A stretch of 47,581 bases of DNA, from contig MKRZ01000069.1 of NCBI GenBank assembly GCA_001897075.1, positions 1 through 47,581 on the forward strand, written 5' to 3'. The DNA is from Mesorhizobium sp. 61-13. Lineage in GTDB: Bacteria; Pseudomonadota; Alphaproteobacteria; Rhizobiales; Rhizobiaceae. Numbering within the stretch: position 1 is the first letter of the stretch; each line of letters opens with the position of its first letter. The position numbers and the translations under genes are program-made. The notes beneath the pieces are model-generated. The model did no database searches. It was not told the origin of the DNA and worked only from the letters and a program-made list of their open reading frames with translations. Below are positions 1-9,846 of this stretch, piece after piece.

Positions 1-1122
1 GTCATCAACCTTGTCGGCATCCTGCACGAGAGCGGTCGCCAGAAGTTCCGCACCGTCCATGAATTCGGCGCGCGCGCCATTGCCGAGGCTGCCCGCTCCG
101 TCGGCGCGGGCATGACCCACGTTTCGGCCATCGGCGCGGACGTGAATTCGCAATCCGCTTACGCCCGCACCAAGGCGCTTGGCGAAAAGGCGGTTCTCGA
201 GACGATCAAGGACGCGGTGATTTTGCGGCCTTCGATCAATTTCGGCCCCGAGGACGGTTTCTTCAACCGCTTCGCCGCCATGGCCCGCTATTCGCCGGCC
301 TTGCCACTGATCGGCGGCGGTACAACGCAGTTCCAGCCCGTCTACGTAGGCGATGTCGCCGAAGCCGTTGCGCGCTCGGTCGATGGTGCGGTCGAAGGCG
401 GCCGGGTCTATGAGCTCGGCGGGCCAAACGTCCTGACCTTCAAGGAATGCATGCAGGAATTGCTGAGCGTCATCGACCGCAAGCGGTTGCTGGTGCCGGT
501 GCCGTGGTGGATAGCCGAGATCCAGGCCTCCATTCTCGGCGTGCTGCCGGGTCGGTTGTTGACCAGCGATCAGGTCACGCAACTGCGCTCGAACAATGTC
601 GTCTCCGAGGAAGCGGTCAAGTCCGGCCGGACGCTGACGGGCCTCGGCATCCAGCCGCAGTCGCTTGGCACCATATTGCCGAGCTATCTGTGGCGTTTCC
701 GCGCCGCCGGCCAGTTCCAGCGCAAGTACGTAGGCGATGTCGCCGAAGCCGTTGCGCGCTCGGTCGATGGTGCGGTCGAAGGCGGCCGGGTCTATGAGCT
801 CGGCGGGCCAAACGTCCTGACCTTCAAGGAATGCATGCAGGAATTGCTGAGCGTCATCGACCGCAAGCGGTTGCTGGTGCCGGTGCCGTGGTGGATAGCC
901 GAGATCCAGGCCTCCATTCTCGGCGTGCTGCCGGGTCGGTTGTTGACCAGCGATCAGGTCACGCAACTGCGCTCGAACAATGTCGTCTCCGAGGAAGCGG
1001 TCAAGTCCGGCCGGACGCTGACGGGCCTCGGCATCCAGCCGCAGTCGCTTGGCACCATATTGCCGAGCTATCTGTGGCGTTTCCGCGCCGCCGGCCAGTT
1101 CCAGCGCAAGCCTGCCGGCTGA
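1..1122 (+). CDS. NDUFA9-like NAD(P)-binding SDR protein, 5' partial, with internal duplication
   Basis: The reading frame is open from base 1, so the N-terminus lies outside the window. The visible part is an atypical short-chain dehydrogenase of the complex I NDUFA9-subunit/NAD-dependent epimerase type. It has a YxxxK catalytic pair (YARTK, encoded around 160-175), an ILRPS/NFGPED stretch and a YVGDVAEAV segment, as expected in this family. In alphaproteobacteria this kind of protein is usually a stand-alone NAD(P)-binding protein next to uppP, and its reaction is unknown. The last third is present twice because of an exact in-frame 384-bp tandem duplication (343-726 and 727-1110). The predicted protein therefore repeats 128 residues and is longer than the family norm. 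Without the second copy it would end in QRKPAG. Family is fairly sure; function is not. Confidence 0.8.
   Translation, partial: VINLVGILHESGRQKFRTVHEFGARAIAEAARSVGAGMTHVSAIGADVNSQSAYARTKALGEKAVLETIKDAVILRPSINFGPEDGFFNRFAAMARYSPALPLIGGGTTQFQPVYVGDVAEAVARSVDGAVEGGRVYELGGPNVLTFKECMQELLSVIDRKRLLVPVPWWIAEIQASILGVLPGRLLTSDQVTQLRSNNVVSEEAVKSGRTLTGLGIQPQSLGTILPSYLWRFRAAGQFQRKYVGDVAEAVARSVDGAVEGGRVYELGGPNVLTFKECMQELLSVIDRKRLLVPVPWWIAEIQASILGVLPGRLLTSDQVTQLRSNNVVSEEAVKSGRTLTGLGIQPQSLGTILPSYLWRFRAAGQFQRKPAG
343..1110. repeat. Exact direct tandem duplication, 2 x 384 bp
   Basis: Bases 343-726 are followed at once by an identical copy, 727-1110. The unit is 128 codons, so the reading frame survives. Upstream of each unit start the flanks share the 10-mer CAGTTCCAGC in the same register, followed by five differing bases. 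This means the duplication junction sits next to a short homology. The identity suggests either a very recent event or an assembly error. Confidence 0.95.
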
Positions 1123-1146
1123 GGAAGTCGGGCGGTCTCTTCTAGC

Positions 1147-2085
1147 TCAGCCCCAGATGAAGAGGGCTGCAAGCCCAAGGCCGCCGACGATCAGCCGCCA
1201 CCAGCCGAACAGCGCATAGCCGTGGCGTGAAACGTAGCCGAGCAGGCTGCGCACGACGATGACCGCCATGACGAAGGCGGCGATGAACCCGGTGACGATG
1301 ATCGGCAGGTCGGCCGCCGAAAGCACGCTCCAGTTCTTGAGCAGATCAAGCGTGAATGCGCCGAGCATCGTCGGGATGGCGAGGAAGAACGAGAACTCCG
1401 CTGCGGCGCGCTTGTCAGCGCCCAACAGCAGCCCACCGACGATGGTTGCGCCGGAGCGCGACGTGCCGGGGATCATCGCAAGACACTGGAACAGGCCGAT
1501 CTTGAGGTAGAGCGACAGCGGGAAGTCGGCGACGCTGGCATATTTCGGCTTGAGGTCGAGCCGGTCGATCCAGAGCAGGACGATGCCGCCGAGGATCAGC
1601 ATGATGCAGATAAGCTTCGGCGTTTCGAACAGCACCGTCTTGATGAAGTCATGCGCCAGCACGCCGATGACGGCAGCCGGCAAAAAGCCGATGGCAAGCC
1701 CAACCAGCATCTTGACGGCCGGGTCATTCGGCAGTTCGGGCGGCAGGAACATGTTGGGCTTCCTGCGCCGCACGGCCGAGGCGACGAGTTCGAATGCGCA
1801 GCCGCCCATCCAGACAAGGGCAGCCAGCACGCCGACGATGGTTTCGCCGATTACCCGGAACCTGTCTGGTCGTTTCAGGAAGGTCCAGAAGCGGCCGGCA
1901 TAGACGCTCAGGATGGCGAGGATAGCACCGAGCTGGATCAGCACCTCAAAGGCCTTGCCGGTCGATTCAAAGCCGAGGAAATGGCCCGCCAGCAGGATAT
2001 GCCCGGTCGAGGACACCGGAATGAATTCCGTCAGGCCCTCCAACAGTCCAAGCAGCAAGGCTTCGATGATTGTCTGGCTTTGCAT
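1147..2085 (-). CDS. uppP: Undecaprenyl-diphosphatase (UppP/BacA family)
   Basis: This integral membrane phosphatase recycles undecaprenyl diphosphate to the monophosphate carrier for peptidoglycan and other envelope polymers, and overproduction gives bacitracin resistance. The 312-aa product carries both family signatures: [14 protein letters not shown] at residues 16-29 and PGTSRSG at 206-212, which together form the active site. Several hydrophobic segments are visible along the chain. It is longer than the E. coli protein (about 273 aa) because of an extra loop around residues 90-120 (VRRRKP region), as in other rhizobial versions. It converges with the preceding NDUFA9-like gene (24 bp gap) and diverges from the GST gene at 2226. 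It should not be confused with the SbmA-like peptide transporter of rhizobia, also called BacA. Confidence 0.95.
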   Translation of the reverse strand: MQSQTIIEALLLGLLEGLTEFIPVSSTGHILLAGHFLGFESTGKAFEVLIQLGAILAILSVYAGRFWTFLKRPDRFRVIGETIVGVLAALVWMGGCAFELVASAVRRRKPNMFLPPELPNDPAVKMLVGLAIGFLPAAVIGVLAHDFIKTVLFETPKLICIMLILGGIVLLWIDRLDLKPKYASVADFPLSLYLKIGLFQCLAMIPGTSRSGATIVGGLLLGADKRAAAEFSFFLAIPTMLGAFTLDLLKNWSVLSAADLPIIVTGFIAAFVMAVIVVRSLLGYVSRHGYALFGWWRLIVGGLGLAALFIWG

Positions 2086-2225
2086 GCTCAGTTTGTCCCA
2101 GTTTGCTTGTCATGTCGCCGAACTGATCCTATAGCTCGCAGCAGCTTGACAGCCCGCTCGTTCAGGCTGCCAAGACTTACCGGCGCGTTAGGCGATTCGC
2201 CAGTACGCTTCTGATTCAAGAGACC

Positions 2226-2918
2226 ATGCTGACACTTTTTCATCATCCAATGTCCGCTTCCTGTCGATTCGTCCGGCTCGCTTTCGGCGAATATGGCGAG
2301 GAATTGGCCCTTATCGAGGAGAAGCCGTGGACGCGGCGCAAGGAATTTTTGGCCCTCAATCCGGCCGGAACCTTGCCGATCCTACTGGCAGAAGGCGATG
2401 TGCCGATTGTCGGTGCGCCGGTGATCGCGGAATATCTGGATGAGACGCGTGGCGTGCTGAAGCGCGAGAAACGCCTGTTCGTCGAAGGGCCGATGGAACG
2501 CGCCGAGATACGCCGGCTGACCGACTGGTACCTGACCAAGACCGAGAGCGAAGTTACCAAGCATCTGGTGCGCGAGCGCGTGCTGAAGCCGCTGATGCCG
2601 CAGGAAGTCGGCGGCGGATCGCCGGACTCCACCGCTATTCGTGCGGCGCGCGCCAACATCAAGCAGCACATGAAATACACCAACTGGCTGGCCGGCACGC
2701 GGCCCTGGCTGGCTGGACCGCGCATCACCTATGCCGATCTTGCCGCCGCAGCGACCCTGTCTGTGCTGGATTATCTTGGCGAGATCGAATGGCGCGACCA
2801 CGGTGCGGCGCGCGAATGGTATACGCGGGTGAAGTCGCGCCCTTCGTTCCGCTCGCTTTTGTCCGACCGCGTGCGCGGACTGTCGCCGGTGTCGCACTAT
2901 GCGGACCTTGACTTCTGA
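2226..2918 (+). CDS. Glutathione S-transferase family protein, possibly FzlA-like
   Basis: A 230-aa protein with an N-terminal thioredoxin-fold GST domain (residues 1-80: [19 protein letters not shown], then NPAGTLPIL with the cis-Pro position) and an all-helical C-terminal domain. The start of the chain and the [17 protein letters not shown] segment resemble the alphaproteobacterial GST-fold protein FzlA, which binds FtsZ rather than conjugating glutathione. That assignment comes from memory of the family and is tentative; a classical GST is the alternative. The gene overlaps the queG start by 20 bp (queG ATG at 2899), so the two are probably co-transcribed with the SDR gene at 4561. It is divergent from uppP across a 140-bp gap. 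Confidence 0.75.
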   Translation: MLTLFHHPMSASCRFVRLAFGEYGEELALIEEKPWTRRKEFLALNPAGTLPILLAEGDVPIVGAPVIAEYLDETRGVLKREKRLFVEGPMERAEIRRLTDWYLTKTESEVTKHLVRERVLKPLMPQEVGGGSPDSTAIRAARANIKQHMKYTNWLAGTRPWLAGPRITYADLAAAATLSVLDYLGEIEWRDHGAAREWYTRVKSRPSFRSLLSDRVRGLSPVSHYADLDF

Positions 2919-4564
2919 TACCCAGAAACTGCGCGAACTGATCGACCGCGAGGCAGCGCGCGCCGGCTTTGCCGTCGTTGCGGTTACCTCTCCCGATTCA
3001 ATCCCGCTTGCACCGGCAAGGCTGGCGCAATTTGTGGCCGAGGGGTTCCACGGCTCGATGGGATGGATGGAGGAAACGCTTGATAGGCGCGGCGACCCTT
3101 CGGCGCTGTGGCCTGAGGTGCGCTCGGTCATCGTGCTCGCCATGAATTACGGGCCGGAACACGATCCGCGCGAACTGCTTGCGCGCCGCGACCGGGGCGC
3201 GATTTCGGTCTATGCACGCAACCGCGACTATCACGACGTGATGAAAGGCCGGCTGAAGGAAATCGCCGGCAAGATCGTGGCCAAGGCGGGCGGCGACGTG
3301 AAAGTGTTCGTCGATACTGCGCCGGTGATGGAAAAGCCGCTGGCCGAGGCGGCGGGCGTTGGCTGGCAGGGCAAGCACACCAATCTGGTCAGCCGCGAAC
3401 ATGGTTCGTGGCTGTTCCTCGGCTCGATTTTCACCACGGCTGACCTAGCGGCGGATGCGCGTGAGGAGGATCACTGCGGCTCGTGCCACGCCTGCCTCGA
3501 CGCCTGCCCGACCGATGCTTTTCCGGCACCTTACCGGCTCGATGCACGGCGTTGCATCTCCTACCTCACCATCGAGAACAAGGGGCCGATCCCGCTGGAG
3601 TTCCGCCGGGCGATCGGCAACCGGATCTATGGCTGCGACGATTGCCTTGCAGCCTGTCCGTGGAACAAGTTTGCGCAAACGGCTTCGGAGGCCAAGCTTG
3701 CTGCGCGCGAGGATCTGCGTGAGCCGAAGCTGAGCGAGCTTCTTGAACTGGACGATGCTGCATTCCGAGCGTTCTTTTCTGGCTCGCCGGTCAAGCGGAT
3801 CGGCCGCGACCGCTTCATCCGCAATGTGCTGATCGCCGCGGGCAATTCCACTGATCCCTCGTTGGCAGGGCAAGTGGACCAATCTGGTCAGCCGCGAACA
3901 TGGTTCGTGGCTGTTCCTCGGCTCGATTTTCACCACGGCTGACCTAGCGGCGGATGCGCGTGAGGAGGATCACTGCGGCTCGTGCCACGCCTGCCTCGAC
4001 GCCTGCCCGACCGATGCTTTTCCGGCACCTTACCGGCTCGATGCACGGCGTTGCATCTCCTACCTCACCATCGAGAACAAGGGGCCGATCCCGCTGGAGT
4101 TCCGCCGGGCGATCGGCAACCGGATCTATGGCTGCGACGATTGCCTTGCAGCCTGTCCGTGGAACAAGTTTGCGCAAACGGCTTCGGAGGCCAAGCTTGC
4201 TGCGCGCGAGGATCTGCGTGAGCCGAAGCTGAGCGAGCTTCTTGAACTGGACGATGCTGCATTCCGAGCGTTCTTTTCTGGCTCGCCGGTCAAGCGGATC
4301 GGCCGCGACCGCTTCATCCGCAATGTGCTGATCGCCGCGGGCAATTCCACTGATCCCTCGTTGGCAGGGCAAGTGGCGGGACTGCTTTCGGATGCTTCGC
4401 CGCTGGTGCGCGGCGCTGCCGTCTGGGCCTTGTCGCGGTTGCTGCCGCAAGCCGAGTTTGCCGCGCGCGCCGATAAGGCTATGGCGTTGGAAGACGATGG
4501 CGGCGTATGCGAAGAATGGCAGCAAGCCTTGGCGAGTATCGGCCAGCAGGAGATCGGGGTGTGA
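2899..4564 (+). pseudogene. queG: Epoxyqueuosine reductase, interrupted by a 499-bp tandem duplication
   Basis: QueG reduces epoxyqueuosine to queuosine in tRNA, the last step of the pathway, using cobalamin and two [4Fe-4S] clusters. Residues 1-326 are intact: the catalytic Asp139 lies in VDTAPVMEK, and the cluster motifs are [12 protein letters not shown] (193-204) and CDDCLAACP (246-254). At base 3878 a second copy of 3379-3877 begins. Because 499 is not a multiple of three, the frame shifts and translation stops at 3942 after 21 unrelated residues, giving 347 aa. The genuine C-terminal part, a HEAT-like helical tail ending in QQEIGV, is found at 4377-4564 beyond the second copy. Removing one copy restores a 388-aa protein of normal QueG length. 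Either this strain has a broken queG or the assembly is wrong here. The clusters survive, so the shortened product could retain some function. Confidence 0.85.
3379..4376. repeat. Exact direct tandem duplication, 2 x 499 bp
   Basis: Bases 3379-3877 are repeated exactly as 3878-4376 within queG. The flanks share the 12-mer TGGCAGGGCAAG (from 3366 and from 3863) in the same register, then differ for three bases before the duplicated unit starts. The geometry matches the 384-bp duplication at 343-1110. The length is not a multiple of three, so the gene is frameshifted. Confidence 0.95.
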
Positions 4565-5466
4565 CGGTGGAGCAGGTGTTCATTTTCGGTGCCGGTTACT
4601 CGGGCAAGGCATTTGCCCGGGCCTGTTCGGACGGCACGCCGGTCTATGGCACGACGCGCGCGGCGCGGAAGTTTGCCGCGCTGGAGGCAGCGGGTATCAG
4701 GCCGCTGGAATTCCAGGGCGCGTTGACGCCGAAGATTTCGGATGCGCTTGCCGACACGACGCATCTGGTCGTTTCCGTCGCGCCGGACGAGACCGGCGAC
4801 CCGGTGCTGAACGCCGCCGGCGCCGCGATCAGGCAGGCAATGCCCAAGCTGAAATGGATCGGCTATCTCTCCACGGTTGGCGTCTATGGCGACTATGGCG
4901 GCGGCTGGGTTGACGAGACAGCACAGTGCCGGCCGGTGTCGCGCCGGTCGATGATGCGGGTCGAGGCCGAGAAAAGCTGGCTCGCGCTCGGCGAGGAAAC
5001 GGGGCTGCCGGTGGCGATCCTGCGGCTGTCCGGCATCTACGGTCCGGGCCGCAATGCGCTGGTGAACCTGAAGGAAGGTACGGCGCGGCGGCTGGTGAAG
5101 GCTGGACAGGTGTTCAACCGCATCCATGTCGAGGATATTGCAGGGGCCTTGCTGCATCTTGCCGGGCGGGATCGTGGCGGCATCTTCAATGTGACCGACA
5201 ACGAGCCGTCGCCGCCGCAGGATGTGGTGACCTATGCGGCGCAGCTGATGGGCGTCGATCCGCCGCCGGAAATCGCCTTCGAAGATGCGGAACTGACGCC
5301 GATGGCGCGATCTTTCTATGGCGAGAACAAGCGCGTTTCCAACGCCGCGATCAAGGCTGACGGCTTCTCGTTCGGCTTTCCGAACTACCGCAGCGCGCTG
5401 GACGACATGTGGTCGAAGGGCAACTGGGCCGACGGTGAAGCGCGCAGTCCGATGAAACGGCCTTGA
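4561..5466 (+). CDS. SDR family NAD(P)-dependent oxidoreductase (YeeZ-like)
   Basis: A 301-aa Rossmann-fold protein. It starts best at GTG 4561, which overlaps the queG stop as GTGA, the usual coupled arrangement; an upstream ATG at 4507 would give a non-conserved extension inside queG. The N-terminus reads [16 protein letters not shown], a GxGxxG-type dinucleotide site. [19 protein letters not shown] and [14 protein letters not shown] match the extended-SDR/epimerase-like proteins annotated as YeeZ or 'NAD-dependent epimerase'. The substrate is unknown. Position suggests one transcript with the GST gene and queG. Confident on fold, no claim on reaction. Confidence 0.8.
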   Translation: MTVEQVFIFGAGYSGKAFARACSDGTPVYGTTRAARKFAALEAAGIRPLEFQGALTPKISDALADTTHLVVSVAPDETGDPVLNAAGAAIRQAMPKLKWIGYLSTVGVYGDYGGGWVDETAQCRPVSRRSMMRVEAEKSWLALGEETGLPVAILRLSGIYGPGRNALVNLKEGTARRLVKAGQVFNRIHVEDIAGALLHLAGRDRGGIFNVTDNEPSPPQDVVTYAAQLMGVDPPPEIAFEDAELTPMARSFYGENKRVSNAAIKADGFSFGFPNYRSALDDMWSKGNWADGEARSPMKRP

Positions 5467-5558
5467 TCCGGTCGCAGTTGGCTTCATGATGTGATTCGCA
5501 CTGCTTCTGCCTCTCGAGGACAGGCGGGGAAAATCGGACTGCAGGTACTTCGATCTTG

Positions 5559-6638
5559 ATGAAGCGGACGATGCGATCAATGGCTGGCCGGTTTGCGTGG
5601 GCCGTCTTTGCGGGTGCGGCGCTGCTTGCCGCTTCGGTTTTGAGCACGCCTCAGGCACAGGCCGAGCAACTGGCGAAGAACCTGTTCGGCGCCAAGGACC
5701 TGCCGGCCGCGACCGCGCCGCAATCGATTGGCTTCTATTCCAAGGGTTGTTTTTCCGGCGGCGTCGCGATTGCCACCGACGGCCCGACCTGGCAGGCGAT
5801 GCGGCTTTCGCGCAATCGCCGCTGGGGTCACCCGACGATGATCGCGCTGATCGAGAAACTGTCGCGTGATGCGGTCGCCGACGGCTGGCCGGGCCTGTTG
5901 CTGGGGGATATCTCGCAGCCGCGCGGCGGGCCGATGATGACCGGCCATGCCTCGCATCAGATCGGTCTCGATGCCGACATCTGGTTCACGCCGATGCCGG
6001 ACCGGCGGCTGAGCGCAAGCGAGCGCGAGAACATGAGCGCGACCTCGCTGGTCAATGAAAAGACGCATCGTGTCATCGACAAGCTTTGGACGCCGGCGCA
6101 CGAACGCCTGTTGAAGCGCGCGGCAAGCTATCCGGAAGTCGAACGGATACTGGTCAATCCGGGCATCAAGAAGAAGCTGTGCGATACCGTGACCGGCGAT
6201 CGTTCATGGCTGCGCAAGGTGCGGCCGTTCTGGGGGCATGACTATCATTTCCATGTCCGCATCGGTTGCCAGCCGGGTTCGCCCGATTGCAAGCGGCAGG
6301 AAGCGACGCCGGCAAGCGACGGCTGCGACAAGTCCCTGGCGTGGTGGTTCACCGAGGAGCCGTGGCGGCCGAACCAGAACCCGGATGCGCCGAAGGCGCG
6401 CGACATCATGACCATGGCGTCCCTGCCCAAGGCCTGCCGGGCCGTGCTTAACGCGCCGGACCCGGTGTCGATTGCCGCGGTCACTTATCCGATAAATGGC
6501 GCGAGCCCCACCATATCGACGGCGCAGCCGGTGACCGCTTCCGCAACAGGCAGTAGTGCGTTGCCTTCCTCGATCAATGCCTTTGCCCCGACGCCTGACA
6601 TAGGCGTGCCGTTGCCGCGACCGCGGCCCGGTAATTGA
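5559..6638 (+). CDS. mepA: Penicillin-insensitive murein endopeptidase (MepA family)
   Basis: A periplasmic zinc metallopeptidase that cuts D-Ala-mDAP cross-links in peptidoglycan. The 359-aa precursor has a signal peptide: basic MKRTMRSMAGRF, a hydrophobic stretch, and a likely cut after AQA near residue 38. The LAS-family metal ligands are visible in GHASHQIGLDADIW (HxxxxxxD) and in WGHDYHFHVRI (HxH), with the conserved SCHR-like region CFSGG before them. The C-terminus ends in a Pro-rich LPRPRPGN tail. A TTG three bases upstream is possible, but ATG 5559 is preferred. About 90 bp separate it from the SDR gene, so it may have its own promoter. Confidence 0.92.
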   Translation: MKRTMRSMAGRFAWAVFAGAALLAASVLSTPQAQAEQLAKNLFGAKDLPAATAPQSIGFYSKGCFSGGVAIATDGPTWQAMRLSRNRRWGHPTMIALIEKLSRDAVADGWPGLLLGDISQPRGGPMMTGHASHQIGLDADIWFTPMPDRRLSASERENMSATSLVNEKTHRVIDKLWTPAHERLLKRAASYPEVERILVNPGIKKKLCDTVTGDRSWLRKVRPFWGHDYHFHVRIGCQPGSPDCKRQEATPASDGCDKSLAWWFTEEPWRPNQNPDAPKARDIMTMASLPKACRAVLNAPDPVSIAAVTYPINGASPTISTAQPVTASATGSSALPSSINAFAPTPDIGVPLPRPRPGN

Positions 6639-6678
6639 GGCAGGCTTCGCTGTTTTCAATCGATTTAAGACGGGTAAG

Positions 6679-6760
6679 CGAAAAGCGATTTCCCTTTTCG
6701 AGGCGATGCGCTAAAGCATGTCGCCCGAAAGCGGGAAACGGTTTCGGGATCACGGCATGC
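6679..6760. repeat. Two adjacent intergenic hairpin repeats
   Basis: The mepA-glk gap holds two related inverted repeats: 6679-6700 (CGAAAA, 10-nt centre, TTTTCG) and 6716-6760 (outer arms GCATG and CATGC, inner arms CCCGAAA and TTTCGGG). The shared core 'gaaaagcg.tttccc' recurs at 7901-7924 and 33987-34013. These look like members of a dispersed small intergenic palindrome family of the kind common in Mesorhizobium-type genomes; that family link is from memory. Confidence 0.7.
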
Positions 6761-6840
6761 GCAAATCGAACAAGTCTAAGTGCCTCGCGCTTTAGTCAAC
6801 CGGAGGCCGTCGGGCGGACGGTGACGAACTGAGAACGGCT

Positions 6841-7863
6841 ATGGCGGATGAAGGTGCTACAAAAACGCTGCGCTTTCCGGTCCTCATCGGGGATATCGGC
6901 GGCACCAATGCGCGCTTTTCGGTGATCGCCGACGAGGGGTCCGAGGCCGGCGAACCGCAGATCGTCAAGACAGCCGACTACGCCACCATCGACGACGCCA
7001 TCCGCGCCGCCGTGCTGGATCGTTCCAGCATTCGACCCAATTCAGCCGTGCTGGCTGTTGCCGGCCCGGTCGAGGCCGATGAAATCCCGCTGACCAACTG
7101 CCCGTGGATCGTCAAGCCGAAGCAGATGCTGTCGTCGCTCGGCCTTGGCGATGTCGTGGTGCTCAACGATTTCGAGGCGCAGGCGTTGGCCGTCGTGGCG
7201 CTTGGCGAAGAACATATGGAGCAGATCGGCGGCGGCGCGCCGGAGCCGAATGCCGGGCGCGTCGTGCTTGGACCTGGAACGGGGCTCGGCGTTGCAGGGC
7301 TCGTCCACGCCTTTGGCGGCTGGGTGCCGATCCCGGGCGAAGGCGGCCATATGGATATCGGGCCGCGCACGCCGCGCGACTATGCGGTTTTCCCCAATAT
7401 CGAGACGATCGAGGGACGTGTTTCGGGCGAGCAGATCCTGTGCGGACGCGGACTGGTCAATACCTATCGGGCAATTGCCAAGACCGACGGCAAGGCGGCC
7501 AAGCTGAGCGTGCCCGCCGATATCACCGCCGCTGCACTGGCTGGAACCGACGACATTGCCGTGGAAACGCTTTCCATGTTCGCGACCTGCCTTGGGCGCA
7601 CGGCCGGCGACCTCGCTTTGGTGTTCATGAGCCGTGGCGGCGTCTTCCTGACCGGCGGGATCGCCCAGAAAATAGTGCCGGCGCTCAAGGCCGGCAATTT
7701 CCGCGCCGCCTTTGAGGACAAGGCCCCGCATAGCGAATTGCTGCGCACCATTCCGGTCTACGTCATCACGCATCCGTTGGCGGCCCTTGCCGGTCTGGCG
7801 GCCTTTGCGCGCGCGCCGCGTAAATTCGGCGTCGAGACGTCGGGACGCCGTTGGCAGGCGTAG
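6841..7863 (+). CDS. glk: Glucokinase
   Basis: Phosphorylates glucose with ATP to glucose 6-phosphate in the cytoplasm. The 340-aa product matches the bacterial Glk (ROK-like/glucokinase) family in length. The N-terminal phosphate loop is [13 protein letters not shown] (around residues 17-29). [13 protein letters not shown] contains the catalytic Asp, and [24 protein letters not shown] and [12 protein letters not shown] follow in the expected order. The ATG at 6841 fits the family start. It is followed by the ABC exporter gene after a 132-bp gap holding another hairpin repeat, so co-transcription is uncertain. Confidence 0.95.
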   Translation: MADEGATKTLRFPVLIGDIGGTNARFSVIADEGSEAGEPQIVKTADYATIDDAIRAAVLDRSSIRPNSAVLAVAGPVEADEIPLTNCPWIVKPKQMLSSLGLGDVVVLNDFEAQALAVVALGEEHMEQIGGGAPEPNAGRVVLGPGTGLGVAGLVHAFGGWVPIPGEGGHMDIGPRTPRDYAVFPNIETIEGRVSGEQILCGRGLVNTYRAIAKTDGKAAKLSVPADITAAALAGTDDIAVETLSMFATCLGRTAGDLALVFMSRGGVFLTGGIAQKIVPALKAGNFRAAFEDKAPHSELLRTIPVYVITHPLAALAGLAAFARAPRKFGVETSGRRWQA

Positions 7864-7896
7864 CCGGACAGCAACATGACCAGCGTGGCCCACTGC

Positions 7897-7941
7897 TTAC
7901 CTGAAAAGCGGTTTCCACTTTCAGGCCCGATGCTCTAAGAG
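7897..7941. repeat. Intergenic hairpin repeat, same family as 6679-6760
   Basis: An inverted repeat at 7901-7924 (CTGAAA...TTTCAG) with the core 'gaaaagcggtttcc', followed by 'aggcccgatgctctaag'. This resembles the 'aggcgatgcgctaaag' that follows the first repeat at 6679-6700. The shared flank as well as the core supports common origin rather than chance. Confidence 0.65.
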
Positions 7942-7995
7942 AGGGCCGGACGCCGCCCGGCGCTCCTTGACGAGACAGACGCAGCGGACCGAATT

Positions 7996-9846
7996 TTGAC
8001 CGTCGCAACCAATAACAGCAAGCCTGCGCCCGGCGAAGTCTTCGCCGTGCTGAAGCGCATCTTCGGCGAAAACGGGCGCGAATATCGCGGCCTCTACATT
8101 TTTACAATTATCTGCCTCGCCACCATGGCCGCGACGACCGGCCTTGCGGCATGGATCATGAAGCCGCTGGTCGACGACATCTTCGTCCATCGCATGTATG
8201 AGCGCGCGCCGATCATCTGCGGTGGCGTGATCCTGATCTTCTTTGTTCGCGGCATCGCCAATTACGGCCAGGCCGTTACGCTGGCCAAGATCGGCAACAA
8301 TGTCGTCGCGCGCTACCAGAAGCGGGTCTTCCAGCACCTGATGCGGTTGGGCGTCGACTTCTTCAACGAGACGCGTTCGGGCCGGCTCGCCGCGCGCATC
8401 AACGAGAACGTCGGCGGCGTCCGCGACCTGATGGGCCTGACGCTGCGCTCGGTCGCCGGCGACATCGTCAGCCTGATCGGCCTGATCGGCGTGATGGTGT
8501 GGCAACAGCCTTATCTTGCCGCGTCCGTACTGGTGGTCGGGCCGCCGCTGGTCTGGGCCGTCAACTACATCATGCGCAGGGTTCGCCGCGTCACCCGCGA
8601 ATCCGTGACCATCAATTCGCACCTCATCGGGGCCATGCAGGAGGCGGTGCAGGGCATTGCCGTGGTCAAGGCCTTCACCATGGAAGATCAGCTTTCGGTC
8701 CGGGTCGGAGAGTTGGTTGATCTGGCGGAAGCCCGCTACAACAAGATTGCCCGTGTCTCGGAACGCCTGGGTCCGTTCACCGAAATGCTGGCCGGCTTTG
8801 CGGTGGCAGGCGTCATCGGTTTTGCCGCCTATCAGGCCGCGACCACCAACCATCCGCCGGGCGATGTGCTGGCCTTCATCACCGCGCTTTTGCTTGCCTA
8901 CGATCCTGCGCGACGGCTGGCGCGCACGCAGGTCGGTCTCGAGCGGGCGCTGGTTAATGCGCGCATGATCTATGAACTGCTCGATCTTGAACCCAGGCAA
9001 AGAGACGTGCCGGGGGCGGTCACCGCGCAGATCAAGCAGGGAGAGGTTCGTTTCAAGGACGTGTCGTTCGGCTATTCCGCTGATACTACGGTGCTGCATG
9101 GGGTGAGCTTTACCGCTGCCGCCGGCAAGACAACGGCAATCGTCGGCGCTTCGGGTGCCGGCAAGACGACGATGGTGGCCTTGCTGCAGCGCTTCTACGA
9201 CCTCGACGGCGGCAAGATCGAGATCGACGGTCAGGACATATCGAAGGTCACCAAGCGGTCGCTGCGCCAGTCGATCGCCTATGTTTCGCAACAGCCCTAC
9301 CTGTTCGAAGGCTCCATCCGCGACAACATCCGTTATGGCCGGCCTGATGCGACAGATGCCGAGGTCGAGCAGGCCGCTGACCGGGCAGCCGCCGACGAGT
9401 TCATTCGCCAGCAGCCCGAAGGCTATGAAACCCAGATCGGCGAGAACGGCGCGAACCTTTCCGGCGGACAGCGCCAGCGCGTATCGATTGCCCGCGCGAT
9501 CGTGCGTCGCGCGCCGATCCTCCTGCTCGACGAGGCGACCTCGGCGCTCGACAACGAGTCCGAGGCGCGGGTGCAAAAGGCCTTGGGCGAAGTGATGCAG
9601 GGGCGCACCACGATTGTCATCGCGCATCGCCTCTCAACCGTCGTCAATGCCGACCACATCGTGGTGCTTGAGCAGGGGCGGGTGATCGAAGAGGGCACCC
9701 ACGCATCATTGATGGCGGACCCGCACAGCGCCTATGCCCGCTTCCATCGGCTGCAGGGCAGCAAGGGCCTCGGCCTGATCGACGACAAGCCGATGGAAAA
9801 GGAGCCGGTCAAGCGGCGCGCAAGGAAAGTGGCTGGGAGAAGCTGA
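7996..9846 (+). CDS. ABC exporter, fused membrane and ATPase half-transporter (MsbA-like)
   Basis: A 616-aa type IV ABC half-transporter. The N-terminal part (about 1-320) is a six-helix exporter transmembrane domain; the C-terminal part (about 345-590) is the nucleotide-binding domain. Walker A is GASGAGKTT near residue 385, the signature LSGGQRQR near 488 and Walker [13 protein letters not shown] near 509. It would act as a dimer in the inner membrane. MsbA-type lipid export is the common annotation, but the substrate cannot be read from sequence. The only plausible start is TTG at 7996 ([10 protein letters not shown]); no ATG or GTG lies in frame just upstream. The stop overlaps the dapB ATG (TGATG), so the two are translationally coupled. 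Confidence 0.88.
   Translation: MTVATNNSKPAPGEVFAVLKRIFGENGREYRGLYIFTIICLATMAATTGLAAWIMKPLVDDIFVHRMYERAPIICGGVILIFFVRGIANYGQAVTLAKIGNNVVARYQKRVFQHLMRLGVDFFNETRSGRLAARINENVGGVRDLMGLTLRSVAGDIVSLIGLIGVMVWQQPYLAASVLVVGPPLVWAVNYIMRRVRRVTRESVTINSHLIGAMQEAVQGIAVVKAFTMEDQLSVRVGELVDLAEARYNKIARVSERLGPFTEMLAGFAVAGVIGFAAYQAATTNHPPGDVLAFITALLLAYDPARRLARTQVGLERALVNARMIYELLDLEPRQRDVPGAVTAQIKQGEVRFKDVSFGYSADTTVLHGVSFTAAAGKTTAIVGASGAGKTTMVALLQRFYDLDGGKIEIDGQDISKVTKRSLRQSIAYVSQQPYLFEGSIRDNIRYGRPDATDAEVEQAADRAAADEFIRQQPEGYETQIGENGANLSGGQRQRVSIARAIVRRAPILLLDEATSALDNESEARVQKALGEVMQGRTTIVIAHRLSTVVNADHIVVLEQGRVIEEGTHASLMADPHSAYARFHRLQGSKGLGLIDDKPMEKEPVKRRARKVAGRS

Noticed and set aside
4126-5658. Open frame of 510 codons on the minus strand opposite queG and the SDR gene
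   Set aside because: Antisense of conserved coding sequence and spans several gene boundaries; no family features.
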